A DNA stretch of 64,000 bases from Anaspis maculata (lineage: Eukaryota > Arthropoda > Insecta > Coleoptera > Scraptiidae): assembly GCA_949128115.1 (NCBI GenBank), contig OX421967.1, positions 5,508,070 through 5,572,069 on the forward strand, written 5' to 3'. Position numbers and translations under genes: made by a program. Shown one piece after another: positions 23,441 to 34,044 of this stretch (the first letter of the stretch is position 1; each line of letters opens with the position of its first letter). Below the pieces are notes generated by a model. That model did not search any database and was not told where the DNA came from. It saw nothing but the letters and a program-made list of their open reading frames with translations.

Positions 23441-23543
23441 TGCGAAAAATTGTCCGGCGAAGAATTGTCCGTGCGAAGAATTGTCCGGCAAAGAATTGTC
23501 CTGCGAAGGATTGTCCGCGCGAAGAATTGTCCGCGAAGAATTG
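23441..23543 (-). repeat. GCGAAGAATTGTCC tandem array, inverted partner
   Basis: About six to seven units, the reverse complement of the left array and with the same order of unit variants (GCAC then GCCG junctions). Confidence 0.85.
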
Positions 23544-23615
23544 AGGTCTCCAATTTTCCGTTGTCTCTCTTTACTGTGACGTCATGCGTATAAGATACGG
23601 TTAATCGAGGTCATT

Positions 23616-23812
23616 GGGCGCTTCCCAATAAGGCGTATAAGGACACAATTGGACACATATGGACACAATTCGACACAGTTAGCGTTCTAATAGCAGTAAT
23701 AGCACCACATGTCGACACAATCGAAACATTGGCGAGGCTGAGTTTAGAGTTGAGCTGGCAAGTGCACTTTGACATTGTGTATCCGTCTTGTCGCAGTTAT
23801 TGGGAAGCGCCC
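23616..23812. mobile_element. Short MITE with 16-bp perfect terminal inverted repeats
   Basis: Ends GGGCGCTTCCCAATAA and TTATTGGGAAGCGCCC, total 197 bp, inserted in the right part of the Foldback-like element. The interior contains GGACACAATT-like short repeats. No clear target duplication. Confidence 0.7.
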
Positions 23813-24390
23813 TATGTTTCTTGAGATATGACATTTCGTTTCTGACAATGGGAAATTATCGAATCTGACAAGCGCTCTGTCGTGTATTTATTTGATTTCA
23901 GCATAGATTTCATGATTTCACTTGTTCTTACCCTCGTTCTTACCAATAAGTGTGTTATATGTAGTGGAAAACTGAAAGATACAGAAATGGTTCAAGGGTG
24001 TTGTGTCGCTCTATGCGAGTCGAGAATAAGACGAATACACCCAGCATAACCATGCACCGGTTCACGAAAGACCCAAACTTGATGGAAGTGTGGCTGCACC
24101 AGCACCAGCAGAGATCACGCTGCACCAGACACGTGCATCTTACTACGAAAAAACTCTATTACTTCGTCCATTAAAAACTCCCTTATGGGCTCTAGTGACT
24201 TTCCCCACATGATAATGGGAACAGTATAGCTATCCGATTCAAAATTCCCGCAAAAGTCAGAAACGAAACGTCCAAACGTCATAAACGTCAAAACGTCAAA
24301 GGTGACCTCGAAAATCCATGTATTTTCTATCTCCTAAAATTGGAAAGGTCAATTGTCCGCGCGAAGAATTGTCCTAGCACCAAGTGGTAC

Positions 24391-24919
24391 AAGCAAAGTG
24401 TAAGCGCGCCATCTGTTGATTGATAGCAGGCATCCAGTGGTAAGATGACTGTAGAGTGTATGACGGAATTGACTTTATGAAATTAGATACTAGCTTTGAA
24501 AGGTAATTTATTGAACAGATTTGAATTCTCTAGGTAGCGTCATCTACCGGGTGACGGCGACAGATCAGAAAACGACCTAACAAAGGTATTTAAATACAAT
24601 TAAATTGAATACAAACGAAGTATTTGAATCACAAAAAAAGGATTTAAATAACGCAAAAGTATTTAAATAACGCGAAAGTATTCTTAAAAGTATTTGCAAA
24701 TACTTTTTCAAATAATGAATACTGAATACTTTCGGAAAGTATTTGAATATATCTCGCCACCCGAGAGGGCCCCTCGCCGAGTTTTGACCAGAGCGACTCG
24801 CTTTTGTAGCAGGACTCCACTCAAAAATTCATTTCTGCTCGGTGATCCACGATTTTTGGAAAATTTCAACTGATATGGAGAGTAGATTGGATTGGGCGTC
24901 GTGCAGGCCTATTCTCAAA
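24391..24919. other. AT-rich tract and module of the shared flank family (reverse sense)
   Basis: 24575-24760 is ATTTAAATAC-type low complexity. 24765-24919, read on the minus strand, matches the module at about 32160-32335 downstream of paralog 3 (CCAATCCAATCTACTCTC-type text, then GTGGAGTCCTGC and AAAGCGAGTCG). No gene. Confidence 0.5.
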
Positions 24920-24972
24920 ATCGACACGGTTCCGGTTTTCCGACGGTAATTTTTTCAAAATGAAATTTGCAC

Positions 24973-25719
24973 AACTCCGTGAATTGAAAATACTGCAGTG
25001 CAAACTTCGACATGCGGTGAGCCCCACGAATTATTCATTTTAGGTCGAGACATGCTGAGAATGAAAGTTGGAGGAAAAATTAAATTAATTTTTGGTGAAA
25101 ATCTTTTGAAATTGGACCCACGGTTTTCGAGATTTTCTCACTGAAAAAAACTGCAAATTTTCCAACTTTTTGTCCCGTGAACAGATTCTCACCTTTTTTT
25201 TCAACAAATGGTAACTGGCTCTTGAGCATTTTCCAACTTTTTTTTTCAAATTTTCCGGGAATTTCCCGGTTGAGGATGTAGAACCGGCTTGGGATTCCGA
25301 GACCGGACTCTTGAATGATGGAACCTAATGTGAAGCCTCGATCGATGATTTTTACAAAAAGATGATTTGGAATAAGGTATGAGGTTTTCCCGGAAAATTC
25401 AAATTTCCTTGCAAATTATTTCAAATCTTTCTCTCTGATTCAAACTTCCCACCCGAAGAAACGTTTCGAACAAAATTTTCCATAGGTTCCTGGATACTGG
25501 TCGGGAAAGTTTTGGGGTGCAACAACCGATTGTTAAGGTTTGAGGTTTTAGATTTTAGGGTTTAGTGGTAGAGCAGGGGGTGTGATTGTGCACCCATCTG
25601 AACTTCGCCCTTGATTTTTCATTGTTTATTTTACTTTAATTTTCATTTCTTGTACATATTAATTCAATAAAATCAATCAAGACAGTTTATTATTCTTGTT
25701 ATTATTTTGTTGTTTTGCT
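24973..25719. other. Non-coding spacer
   Basis: AT-rich sequence with TTTTCCGGGAATTTCCCGG-like text and AATAAAATCAATC near 25667. No gene recognised. Confidence 0.4.
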
Positions 25720-26062
25720 TCCCGCCAAATTCGGTCACAGTCCATCGGATAGATTTCGAATAATCAACTGGTAAAGTTTTGAACTTTGACATTCTTTCTT
25801 ATTTGACAGATGACAGAAAAGGCGATACCTTCAACTGTTCTGGATAGAGTTTTCCAGGAGATTTCAAATGACATATTTCAAGTCAAGTTCCGTGAGATAT
25901 ATCTTCTGACATTTGTTGATAGTGACACTTCCGTTTGACAGGTGACAGTCAAAAAGTGATGGGCTTTTCCCAGGGAAAAACCATGTCCGCATACCAAATT
26001 TCAAGCCGATGCAGTCAACGGTTCGGTAGTTATCGTGGAAGATCACAGACAGACAGACAGAC
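25720..26062 (+). repeat. Dispersed module also present at 32400-32745
   Basis: Direct-orientation homology to the segment downstream of paralog 3, sharing GTCAAGTTCCGTGAGATATA, TTTGTTGATAGTGACACTT and AAAAAGTGATGGGCTT-type blocks. It ends with an ACAGACAGACAG microsatellite. Non-coding. Confidence 0.7.
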
Positions 26063-26319
26063 ACACAGCAGACTTTGTTCTGAAAATGGTCTCAATCGTC
26101 TTGGGGGACCTCAAAACGAATATAACCGGTGAAATCCCGGAACTTTTTTCTGCACGATTACGATACTTTCCCTTCCATGTTGGCGGGGGGTCAAGAAAGT
26201 GAAATGGCATTTCTTGAAAATCCTTGAAGCTGTAGTTGCAGTGATGGTCCTAAACTCTTTCTCTTGAACCGTAGAGTACGAATGATGAAATGTCAAAAAC
26301 GTCACATTGTAGGTACATA

Positions 26320-27399
26320 CCGGGTGATCATTTGAAAACTATCCACCTGCAATAACTCCCGATTCCTAGTGAATATTTTCCCGAGCAAAAACAGGTCGAT
26401 TTTTATATCGGGGGGGACATATAAAACATACATTGGCAAATTTCCATATTCACCCCCCTCGCCCCCACTCACCCCAACTTTGAAATTTCAAATGACATTA
26501 CCTACCTTGTGATACATCAAATTGAAGAGAATTGAATTTTCTTTCTGAAAAAAATATTTCCAAAATTTTTAACCTCACCCCCTTCTCCCTAAAAATTGTC
26601 TGACTGTCCCATTTTATATTCTGGACCCCTCATTTTTTTCTCAATTTAGTCGGCGTCATCCTAGATAGCATCGAAGAAGAAAATTTTTGGTGGAAAAATT
26701 GCTACCCAAATTCACCCCTTTGCTCTCCCCCACCTCAACTCCCAAATTTAACAAAACACCACCTACTTTGTGATACATCAAATTAAAGGGAATCAAATTT
26801 TCTTTACGAAAAGAATTTTTTTGTAATTTTCTGCTCCTCCCCCAATAAATTGGCCATTTGGAGTATTCTAGGGGGGAGATGGGGGGCTTAAAAATTGTTA
26901 AAAAATCTTTTTCAGGAAGAGAATTCAATTTCCTTCAATTTGATGTATTACAAAGTGGGTATTGAGATTTTAGATTTTTAAGGTCAGGTGGGGGGAGCGA
27001 AGGGGTGAATTTGGGTGGCACTTTTTTTATAGAAAATTTTCTCTTTCGATGCTGTGCAGGACGACGTTGTCTGTATTGAAGGGAAATGGAGGTCAAGGAT
27101 ATTAACTTGGACACTCAGAGAATTTTAGGAAGAACGAGGGGTGGGGTTGAAAAATTTCAAATAATTTTTTTGAGAAAGAGAATTTAATTCTCTTCAATTT
27201 GATGTATCGCAAGGTAGGTAGTGTCATTTGAAATTTCAAAGTTGGGATGAGTGGGGGCGAGGGGGCTCAAGATATAAATTTTACAATATATGTTTCAGAT
27301 GTCCCCCTCGATATAAAAATCGACCTGTTTTTGCTCAAAGATATTTGCACTGGGAATCGGGAGATATTGCAGGTGGATAGTTTTCAAATGATCACCCGG
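26320..27399. mobile_element. Fold-back hairpin element, 1,080 bp, TA target site
   Basis: Begins CCGGGTGATCATTTGAAAAC and ends with its reverse complement, with TA at 26318-26319 and 27400-27401. Mirrored blocks continue inward (CACCTGCAATA, AAAAACAGGTCGATTTTTAT, runs of C against runs of G) to a centre near 26860. No transposase. Confidence 0.85.
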
Positions 27400-27412
27400 T
27401 ATACAGGTGTAC

Positions 27413-27990
27413 TGAAAGAATCAAATCAGGTCAGAGAAATTTCACATATTTCTCCGATTCAGCCTATGCGAGGCTTTGAGCACCTATCACGAGTCCAGTA
27501 TCAATATGTATTTGCTTTGTAAACTTCACTTGATACACTCAAGAAGTGGTCAGCTCACAGCTTTCCTGTGAAATGTTTTAAACGCCCTCTGAAATCATCA
27601 ATATTTACAGTAGCAAAAAATGTATGTAATAGTATATTATATACCAAGGGACCAAAGTGAACTTTCAATTCCATGTGTGAAGTTTGTTGCTCGAGGGCCT
27701 TTTGGGCCCAAATCCCTCCACCCACAGGATTGAAAACTCACTTTGAACCCCTTGTATATAATGTACTACTACATACATTGCTTGCTACAGTGAATTTTGA
27801 TGATTTCAGAGAGCCTTCAAAACATTTCACAGGAAAGCTGTGAGCTGACCACTTCTTGTGTGTATGGAGTGAAGCTTACAGAGCTTACTTTGCATATAGA
27901 TATTGAACCAATAATAGGTGCTCAAAGTCTCGCATAGGCTAAATCGAAAAGATAAATAAAAATTTTCTGATCTGATTTGATTCCTTTAGT
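27413..27990. mobile_element. Fold-back hairpin element, ~580 bp
   Basis: GAATCAAATCAGGTCAGAG near 27417 is mirrored near 27985. CCTATGCGAGGCTTTGAGCA and AAGAAGTGGTCAGCTCACAG are mirrored in the right half, with the centre near 27700. Termini are not sharp enough to call a target duplication. Confidence 0.75.
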
Positions 27991-28156
27991 AGGTACGTAC
28001 ATATCTTGTATATGTACAATGTGACGTTTTTAACTTTCCAGTATCCGGGGATCTACGGTTCAAGAAGAAAAGTTTAGGACCATCACCGCAACTATGGCTT
28101 GAAGGGTTCTCGAAAAATCTCATTTTGAATTTTTTTGTCACATCGAAATTTCACGA

Positions 28157-28440
28157 AGCTTTCACGACAGTGACTCTAGCGTCCAGAAGCTCTATCTCAA
28201 AGCTCATAGGTTGCAGAAATTAAGTTAGGAGCTAAACTGTCGGGAATTCCATTGGCTTCAAAATGACCCTCAACATCTTTTGCTGTCAGATGACCCAAAA
28301 ATAAGATATTCGGCAAAAACCACGCTGGTGCACCTCTTGCTGATGATGGCGGCATGACGCCGACATTTCGGAAAGGGGAGAAACAAGTAGGTACCTATGT
28401 TGAGACCTGAACTATACAGATCGTTTCAAAAGCTAGTTTT
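28157..28440 (+). repeat. Left member of an inverted pair bracketing zinc-finger paralog 3
   Basis: Reverse complement of 33150-33443. Shared blocks include CAACATCTTTTGCTGTCAGA, GCCGACATTTC and GATCGTTTCAAAAGCTAGTT (diverged). Confidence 0.7.
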
Positions 28441-28935
28441 TAGCCTATCAACAATCACTTCCTTGTTGTCTTCCCTGACTCCTGGGCTAAGATTCTTGAA
28501 CCCTGGAACATCAAAGTTCCCTTCTCCATTTCCCAGACACTTGCTTCATCTCTCATTTGTAACAAAGACCCTATAACACAGTTTTCTTAAGAGCGGAGTC
28601 CACAGACTGTCCACTGTCCTACGATTGCGAAAAATCTTACATTTGACGCACATTCAGGAGATTCGACTTCAGGTTCATCGAACACACCAGATTTGCCAAA
28701 AACAAGTCTGCAAACCTCGATTCTTTCTCTTGCTATCCCTCGTTCGCTACTCATGCATATGGCTGCTCCCATGACTTGCCTACCGATTTCAAATCTGTTC
28801 TGCACGTCAGTGACGACAAGTCTCTTTGTAATTAACTTGAGAAACTTGAAGTCAGAAAATTTGGTACATGCCCCTTCATTTGCTTTAATGACCATACGCA
28901 TTTAAACTTGTCTAAATTACTCCTATTTTTTTCTC
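28441..28935. other. Unassigned stretch, possibly an old coding fragment
   Basis: Both strands hold modest open frames: minus 28587-28901 (104 codons) and plus 28693-28905 (70 codons). The minus frame is the longer, and composition here is less AT-rich than the flanks. I do not recognise either protein and see no splice-site pair that makes it convincing. It lies directly next to the inverted repeat arm. Confidence 0.2.
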
Positions 28936-29392
28936 TCAGTCTAAAATCAGGAAATACAAATGAGTGAAAAGCGTTATCGATTGCCGGCGGCCTTTTCCAG
29001 GACCTTATCTCTCACTGCTCGAAGACGTTCCCTACACCCTACACGTACCTAGTGTATAGAAGTACTAGTACCTACCTATAGTTGATGTAAAACGGAACCT
29101 AAACAATTTTTACAGATAATAAGTTCACGCATGAGCTTATTTTGATTTTTATTACATATGTGAATTTGTACACCTTTACAGTAAGACCCCACTCCACCCC
29201 CTTTTCTCTGAATACCTATCTTGTGGGCCATGTGCTCGGCCATGTGTTTTTTCTTTTAGTCTAATAGTGCTCGTCCCTATTTGAAACGAGCGAAACCGCT
29301 GTCACCACTTATAGAATAAATCTTGTGGAAAAACTAGGTACCAATTTGTTCTTAATTAACCAAATGTACTGATTTTCATGAGTATTGAAGGC

Positions 29393-29690
29393 TTAGTCTG
29401 AAATCGGGAAATACAAATTGATAAATATTTACTCAATTGTGAGCGTCGAAGATCATTGCTCAACTGCTTCGATAACACGTTTCTATCCCAAAAAAAAATT
29501 AAAAGAAGAAGAAAACACAACGTTTTTTGTTCTTTCTTTGCCTCGTTCCATCAATATCACTTGCTCGACACCGATATTAAAACTGCCTGTCTAAGATTGG
29601 AAGTTACCTAATTAAAGAAGTTACTAACTTACTATTCATCATTTTTTACTTCTTTCGAAAGAAACTCACGAAAGTATCATTCCTACTAAG
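29393..29690 (+). promoter_or_regulatory. Shared upstream module and untranslated first exon of zinc-finger paralog 3
   Basis: Homologous to 2743-3061. The donor AAG|GTAAGT is at 29690/29691 and the acceptor CTTCAACTTCAG ends at 29817 (127-bp intron). A partial second copy of the module's first 30 bases is at 28939-28972, suggesting a local duplication. Confidence 0.55.
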
Positions 29691-29853
29691 GTAAGTCACG
29701 TTACCTATGCCTACCTAGACTTCAACCTAGATAAATGTAACAGAAAATCATAACTAAATAGCATATAATCGAGCCTAATATAATGATAATTCATTTCAGT
29801 ATTCACTTCAACTTCAGATTTACAAGGAGGACCGGGAGAATATATCAACAAAC

Positions 29854-31284
29854 ATGGATGTAGCAGAGGTACATCGCTGCTCAAGATGTTCGCAAGAGTT
29901 CAAATTCAAATTCCAACTCGACCACCATTTCCAAAGGGCTCACAGAAATGTTTACGCGGCCGAACTGTTTCACGCCATCGTGGAGCCCGAACAATTCCAA
30001 TGTGTTTGTTGCAACCTCAAGTTTTACTACTGCTGGGATTTGTACGAGCACTGCAAAGAACACCATCACGGAAGAATCGGTGCATGCAAGACCGAACGAG
30101 GTTTTCTTTGCGATGAAGAAATTGACAACTACCCTTGCGATTTTTGCAAATACAAATCAGATTCGAGTTTGTTCCTCATCAGGCACGCCGATTCGTGTGC
30201 AGGGATACCACGATCTTCAACAGCAGGCTTGACAGCGGAAGAAGCCATTCCACCAAGGGTCTTGATAGAAAGTGACACGGCGGCTATGCAACATTTCAAT
30301 GCAGTGGACCAGGTTTGCCTTCTGGACTCGCCGGAAAACTTTCAGTGTGGCAAACGTTCGTACGGCACTAGAAGTAAGAGGGATCTGAAGTCGCACACGT
30401 TTGAACACGCCGCCAGCGGAGACATTAAATGGTTCTTCAGCACAAAATGTTCACAAAAAACCAAATTCAAGCACAGTTTGAACGCCCACATGTTAACACA
30501 TGCCACGGATGGAGAAATTGATTGGTTCTCATGCGCAAAATGCTCATACAAAGCCAAAACCAAAAGTAATTTAAAAAGTCATATGTTGACACATGCCACA
30601 AGTGAAGAAATTAATTGGTTTAAGTGTACAAAATGTTCATACAGAGCTAAATTCAAGCACAGATTGAAGGCGCACATGCTGACACATGCCACAAGTGAAG
30701 AAATAAATTGGTTATTTTGCACAAAGTGTTCATACAAAGCCAAAGCCAGAAGCTACTTGAGAATACACATGTTGAAACATGCAACGGATGGAGAAATTGA
30801 GTGGTTCTTTTGCACCAAATGTTCATACAGAGCCAAATTCAAGCACGGTTTGAACGTCCACATGTTAACACATGCCACAGGTGAAGAAATCAACTGGTTC
30901 CGATGCGCCAAATGCTCACACAAAGCCAAAACCAATAGCAATTTGAAAATACATATGTTGACGCATGCCACAAATGAAGAAATTGATTGGTTCAAGTGCG
31001 TTAAGTGTCTTTACAAGGCTAAACGGAAGAGCAATTTAAAAGAGCACATGTTGACACATGCCACCAGTGAAGAGATTGATTGGTTTGAGTGCTCCGAGTG
31101 CTCATACAAAGCCAAAACCAAGAGCAATTTGACAAAACATATGTTGACACATGTCACAAACGGGGTCACAAAAATGGAAAAAATTATTTGGTTCAAGTGC
31201 GCCAAATGTCCATACAAAAGTAAAACCAAGTCATATTTAAGAAGACACATGCTGACACATGTTACGAATGAAGAAATTGATTAG
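29854..31284 (+). CDS. C2H2 zinc-finger protein, paralog 3 (476 aa)
   Basis: Same architecture and start as paralog 2: two N-terminal C2H2 fingers, a C2HC-like finger, a spacer, then an array. The first array finger has lost its first Cys (FFSTKC). Eight further fingers are intact. The linker before the last one is enlarged (VTNGVTKMEKIIW), with GTCACAAA duplicated in the DNA. The frame ends at TAG 31282-31284 exactly where paralogs have the Trp (TGG) of the EEIDW linker. Untranslated sequence beyond it still encodes one more finger (IKCAKCSYEAKRKKELTRH) to about 31365, so the protein appears shortened by one finger. ATTAAA signal at 31465-31470. Function unknown; probably nuclear nucleic-acid binding. 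Confidence 0.85.
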   Translation: MDVAEVHRCSRCSQEFKFKFQLDHHFQRAHRNVYAAELFHAIVEPEQFQCVCCNLKFYYCWDLYEHCKEHHHGRIGACKTERGFLCDEEIDNYPCDFCKYKSDSSLFLIRHADSCAGIPRSSTAGLTAEEAIPPRVLIESDTAAMQHFNAVDQVCLLDSPENFQCGKRSYGTRSKRDLKSHTFEHAASGDIKWFFSTKCSQKTKFKHSLNAHMLTHATDGEIDWFSCAKCSYKAKTKSNLKSHMLTHATSEEINWFKCTKCSYRAKFKHRLKAHMLTHATSEEINWLFCTKCSYKAKARSYLRIHMLKHATDGEIEWFFCTKCSYRAKFKHGLNVHMLTHATGEEINWFRCAKCSHKAKTNSNLKIHMLTHATNEEIDWFKCVKCLYKAKRKSNLKEHMLTHATSEEIDWFECSECSYKAKTKSNLTKHMLTHVTNGVTKMEKIIWFKCAKCPYKSKTKSYLRRHMLTHVTNEEID

Positions 31285-31814
31285 ATCAAGTGCGCTAAAT
31301 GCTCTTATGAAGCTAAACGCAAAAAAGAGTTGACACGTCACATATTGACACATGCCACATGTCACAAATGAAGAAACTGACTAGGTTCAACCGCTGATAC
31401 AAAGCTGATCGCAAGAAACATTCACTCTTTTACCATGGCATAAGTACCTCATTTGTCTATTTTCATTAAAACCGAGATTAAAAATCACCTCTTTATCAGG
31501 TATCCGGAGGAAAAAAATTACGAGAAGCGTCATTTGGATGCTTGAAATGTAGATAGGTACTTGATACCATCATTCATCACATCCGTTTTCACTGAACTTG
31601 CATTCTTCCACTCCAGTTTCCGCAGACTCCTTTCTGTACCGTTACCCTCGTGGTCACCACCCAGGTCTTATCAGAAAACTATACCATGAAAAGCTCACAA
31701 AACTACTTAATCGTTCAAATGCCAGCTCCCTGACACCCAAATGATCTCAACCAGTAATTTGTCAGTTTCCCTTTCCTCGGCTCCCTCTTATACTTTTTTT
31801 CAAAGATATAGTAC
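31285..31814 (+). other. 3' UTR and shared flank of zinc-finger paralog 3
   Basis: Lost terminal finger, poly(A) signal, then family flank matching 4918-5214 and ending near 31740 at TCGTTCAAATGCCA. No other gene. Confidence 0.6.
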
Positions 31815-33095
31815 GGGGTAGAAAAGCAATTTTTCACTGAAACCTGGAAATTGATAATTACTGAACGACTTTTGGCATACATATTCAAAGATATGCTCTT
31901 AACAACATACTAAAAGTCTCAAGCCGTCACAGGTGGGATTCACCTGGGAGACGTGATTTTCTTTGTGAATTACTCGTTATAACGTCATCTGTCATAGAGA
32001 ATGATTGTAGTACAACTCCATTAATAATGTACTTGCAATGGAAAATTATCAATAACCTGTTTTTTCTGTAGCGCCCACAGAACCCTTGCAAAATGTGCAA
32101 ATTTCATTTTGAAAAAATCATCGTTGGAAAACCGAAGCCGTGTCGATTTTGAAAATGGAACTACACGACGTCCAGTCCAATCTACTCTCGATATCATTCA
32201 AAATTATTCAAAAAAAGTCGATCCTCGAGCAGGAATCAATTTTTCTAGTGGAGTCCTGCATCAAAAGCGAGTCGTTTGGTCAAAATCCGGATGAAAAGCT
32301 CTCCCGGGTGGCAGCGGCTAGGACAAATTTTGAAAATTCATAACGTCTGACTGGGACATGGTGGAAAGCTGCAATTGAGACCCTATTTGAGTCTTTTCTT
32401 GTGTTTCTTCCTGCCAAATCTGGTTCCAATTTATTGGATAGATTTTGAATAATTGAACAGTAAAAGTTTGAACTTTGACATTTTTTAATATTTGACACAT
32501 GATAGATAGAGAAATGATTTTGAATGTTCTGAGTACAGCTTTTCAAATGCTTCCAAATGACATACTGCAAGTCAAGTTCCGTGAGATATAGCTTCTGTCA
32601 TTTGTTGATAGTGACACTTTTGTTTGACAGATGACAGCTAAAAACTGATGGGCTTATTCTACGGGACAATCACGTCTGCATGTCAAATTTCAAATCGATC
32701 AGATCAATGGTCCGGCAGTAATCGCGGAAAATTACAGACACTCCCAGGACGTTTTGCTTAATTCCAGACAACGTTTGAAAAAATTAACGTTAATGGCAGT
32801 TTTCCACAGCAAATACATAATCTATGAAATCGTACCGCAATCTTTATGATAGATGACTTCATCAGGAACTATCCACGGAAAAATTCAAGTCTTTATGACT
32901 TTCCGTTCTCTATTTATTTATGTGAGTTCCAGTGAAATTCCAGGTGAACTGGAGTTTTTCCAGTCTTCCAGATGAATCCCACCTGTGACGGCTTGTGACT
33001 ATTAGTATGTTGTTAAGGGCATATCTATGAATATGTATGCCAAAAATCGTCCAGTAACTATCAATTTCTAGGTCAAAACCTATCTGCCCTGTACT
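31815..33095. repeat. Inverted repeat (~130 bp arms) around shared flank modules
   Basis: 31815-31950 (ATTGATAATTACTGAACGAC, ATATGCTCTTAACAACATAC, AGCCGTCACAGGTGGGATTC) is mirrored at 32968-33095. The enclosed part includes 32108-32335, matching the outer arm of the long inverted repeat and its continuation (24765-24972, reverse), and 32400-32745, matching 25720-26062 directly. Confidence 0.7.
32400..32745 (+). repeat. Dispersed module, second copy (see 25720-26062)
   Basis: Same order of blocks as 25720-26062, in the same direction, moderately diverged. Non-coding. Confidence 0.7.
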
Positions 33096-33149
33096 AATAG
33101 TCCAGGTGCCAGGGAGCAAAGATCAGCTCAATAAGGAGCTAATTATTTA

Positions 33150-33443
33150 TAGGCTGGAAACTAGCTTAAAACTATCTGTGCAGTTTGGGTTTTAACATAC
33201 CTAGGTACAATTTCCCCCCCACGGAAATGTCGGCGTCATGTCGCCATCATCAACAAGAAGTGCACCAGCATGGTTTTTACCAAATATCTCAATTTTGAGT
33301 AATCTGACAGCAAAAGATGTTTGAAGTCATTTTGGAGCCAATGAAATTCCTTACAGTTTGTTGTTTAACTCGACTTTCTGCGACCTATGGTCTTGGAGAT
33401 ATAGCTTCTGGACGCGAGACGCGAGAGTCATTGTCGTGAAAGC
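33150..33443 (-). repeat. Right member of the inverted pair bracketing zinc-finger paralog 3
   Basis: Reverse complement of 28157-28440. The 5.3 kb between the outer ends contains the whole paralog 3 unit. No target duplication found at the outer ends. Confidence 0.7.
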
Positions 33444-33462
33444 TCCATGGCCACTTGATCCA

Positions 33463-33973
33463 CTGTGGGTAGATCTCGTGAGAATATGACGAAAACCTGT
33501 ATACCATTTTGCAATGTTCAGCCTGATGACGAAGAAACAGCCCTTCAAAGTTCACTTTTTTCGGATTTAAAGAGCTTGTAACTCAGGAACGTTTAGACGG
33601 GATCGACTCAAGTCCACCACAGACTGATTTGTCGAAACAATCTACCGACCTGCCAAATTTTGAAAGAATCCAGCTGGTGGCTTAAGAGTTACGAGGATCA
33701 ATAATTTAGAAGCATCCAAAGAGAAGTTGACTCAAGATGACCCTCCATAATTTCTACGCTACTGGTTGGATTCTTTCAAAATTCAGCAGGTTGATAGATA
33801 ATGTTGATGAACCAGCTTATGTCGAATTAAGGCTAATTTTGTCGAAACGTCCCTGTCTTACAAAATTTTGAAATTCGAAAAAAGTAAACTTTCAAAGACT
33901 ATCTTCGTCATTAGGCCGAACGTTGCAAAATGGTATATAGGTTTTCATCGTATCTTGAAGAGATCTACTCACT
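33463..33973. mobile_element. Fold-back hairpin element, ~510 bp
   Basis: GTAGATCTC near 33468 is mirrored by GAGATCTAC near 33965. AAAACCTGTATACCATTTTG, TGATGACGAAGA and ACTTTTTTCG are mirrored in the right half, with the centre near 33710. No coding content. Confidence 0.75.
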
Positions 33974-34044
33974 GTTGAATTTTTTGCTATCATCCCTGAA
34001 ACACCCTGTATAGGTCGAGGTATAAGAAGATATATTGATTCTTA

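Larger units (their letters stand above)
20198..24381. mobile_element. Foldback-like DNA transposon (4,184 bp) with 9-bp target duplication
   Basis: A perfect 9-bp direct repeat AAGTGGTAC flanks the element at 20189-20197 and 24382-24390. The ends are GGTG followed by three variable bases and GGACAATTCTTCGCGCGG, present in inverse form at the right end. The left terminus (20205-20296) is a tandem array of GGACAATTCTTCGC, and a matching inverted array lies inside at 23441-23543. Drosophila Foldback elements likewise have inverted arms made of short tandem repeats and 9-bp duplications; MULEs also make 9-bp duplications. No transposase is seen, and the interior is mostly satellite. Confidence 0.8.
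5218..24972. repeat. Long interrupted inverted repeat enclosing a transposon nest (19.8 kb)
   Basis: The outermost 53 bp (5218-5270) recur as an exact-looking reverse complement at 24920-24972. After AT-rich spacers, 5593-6886 is matched in reverse by 16693-19763, once later insertions at 16788-17829 and about 19583-19681 are discounted. The AT-rich ATTTAAATAC tracts 5271-5592 and about 24575-24760 are similar in inverse sense. The loop (6887-16692) holds an old reverse-transcriptase relic and a younger non-LTR element; the right arm holds a Foldback-like element. A single giant fold-back unit, an inversion, or paired insertions could each explain it. Confidence 0.7.
26196..28135. repeat. Outer arms of a nested fold-back cluster
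   Basis: 26196-26318 (TTGAAGCTGTAGTTGCAGTG, GGTCCTAAACTCTTTCTC, AACGTCACATTGTAGGTACA) is mirrored at about 28010-28135. Between them sit two further palindromes, 26320-27399 and about 27413-27990, so three inverted structures are nested or juxtaposed. Confidence 0.75.

Noticed and set aside
20374..23544. Many 60-119 codon frames rich in Leu, Ser and Pro
   Set aside because: They follow the ~395 bp satellite period on both strands and change frame between units.
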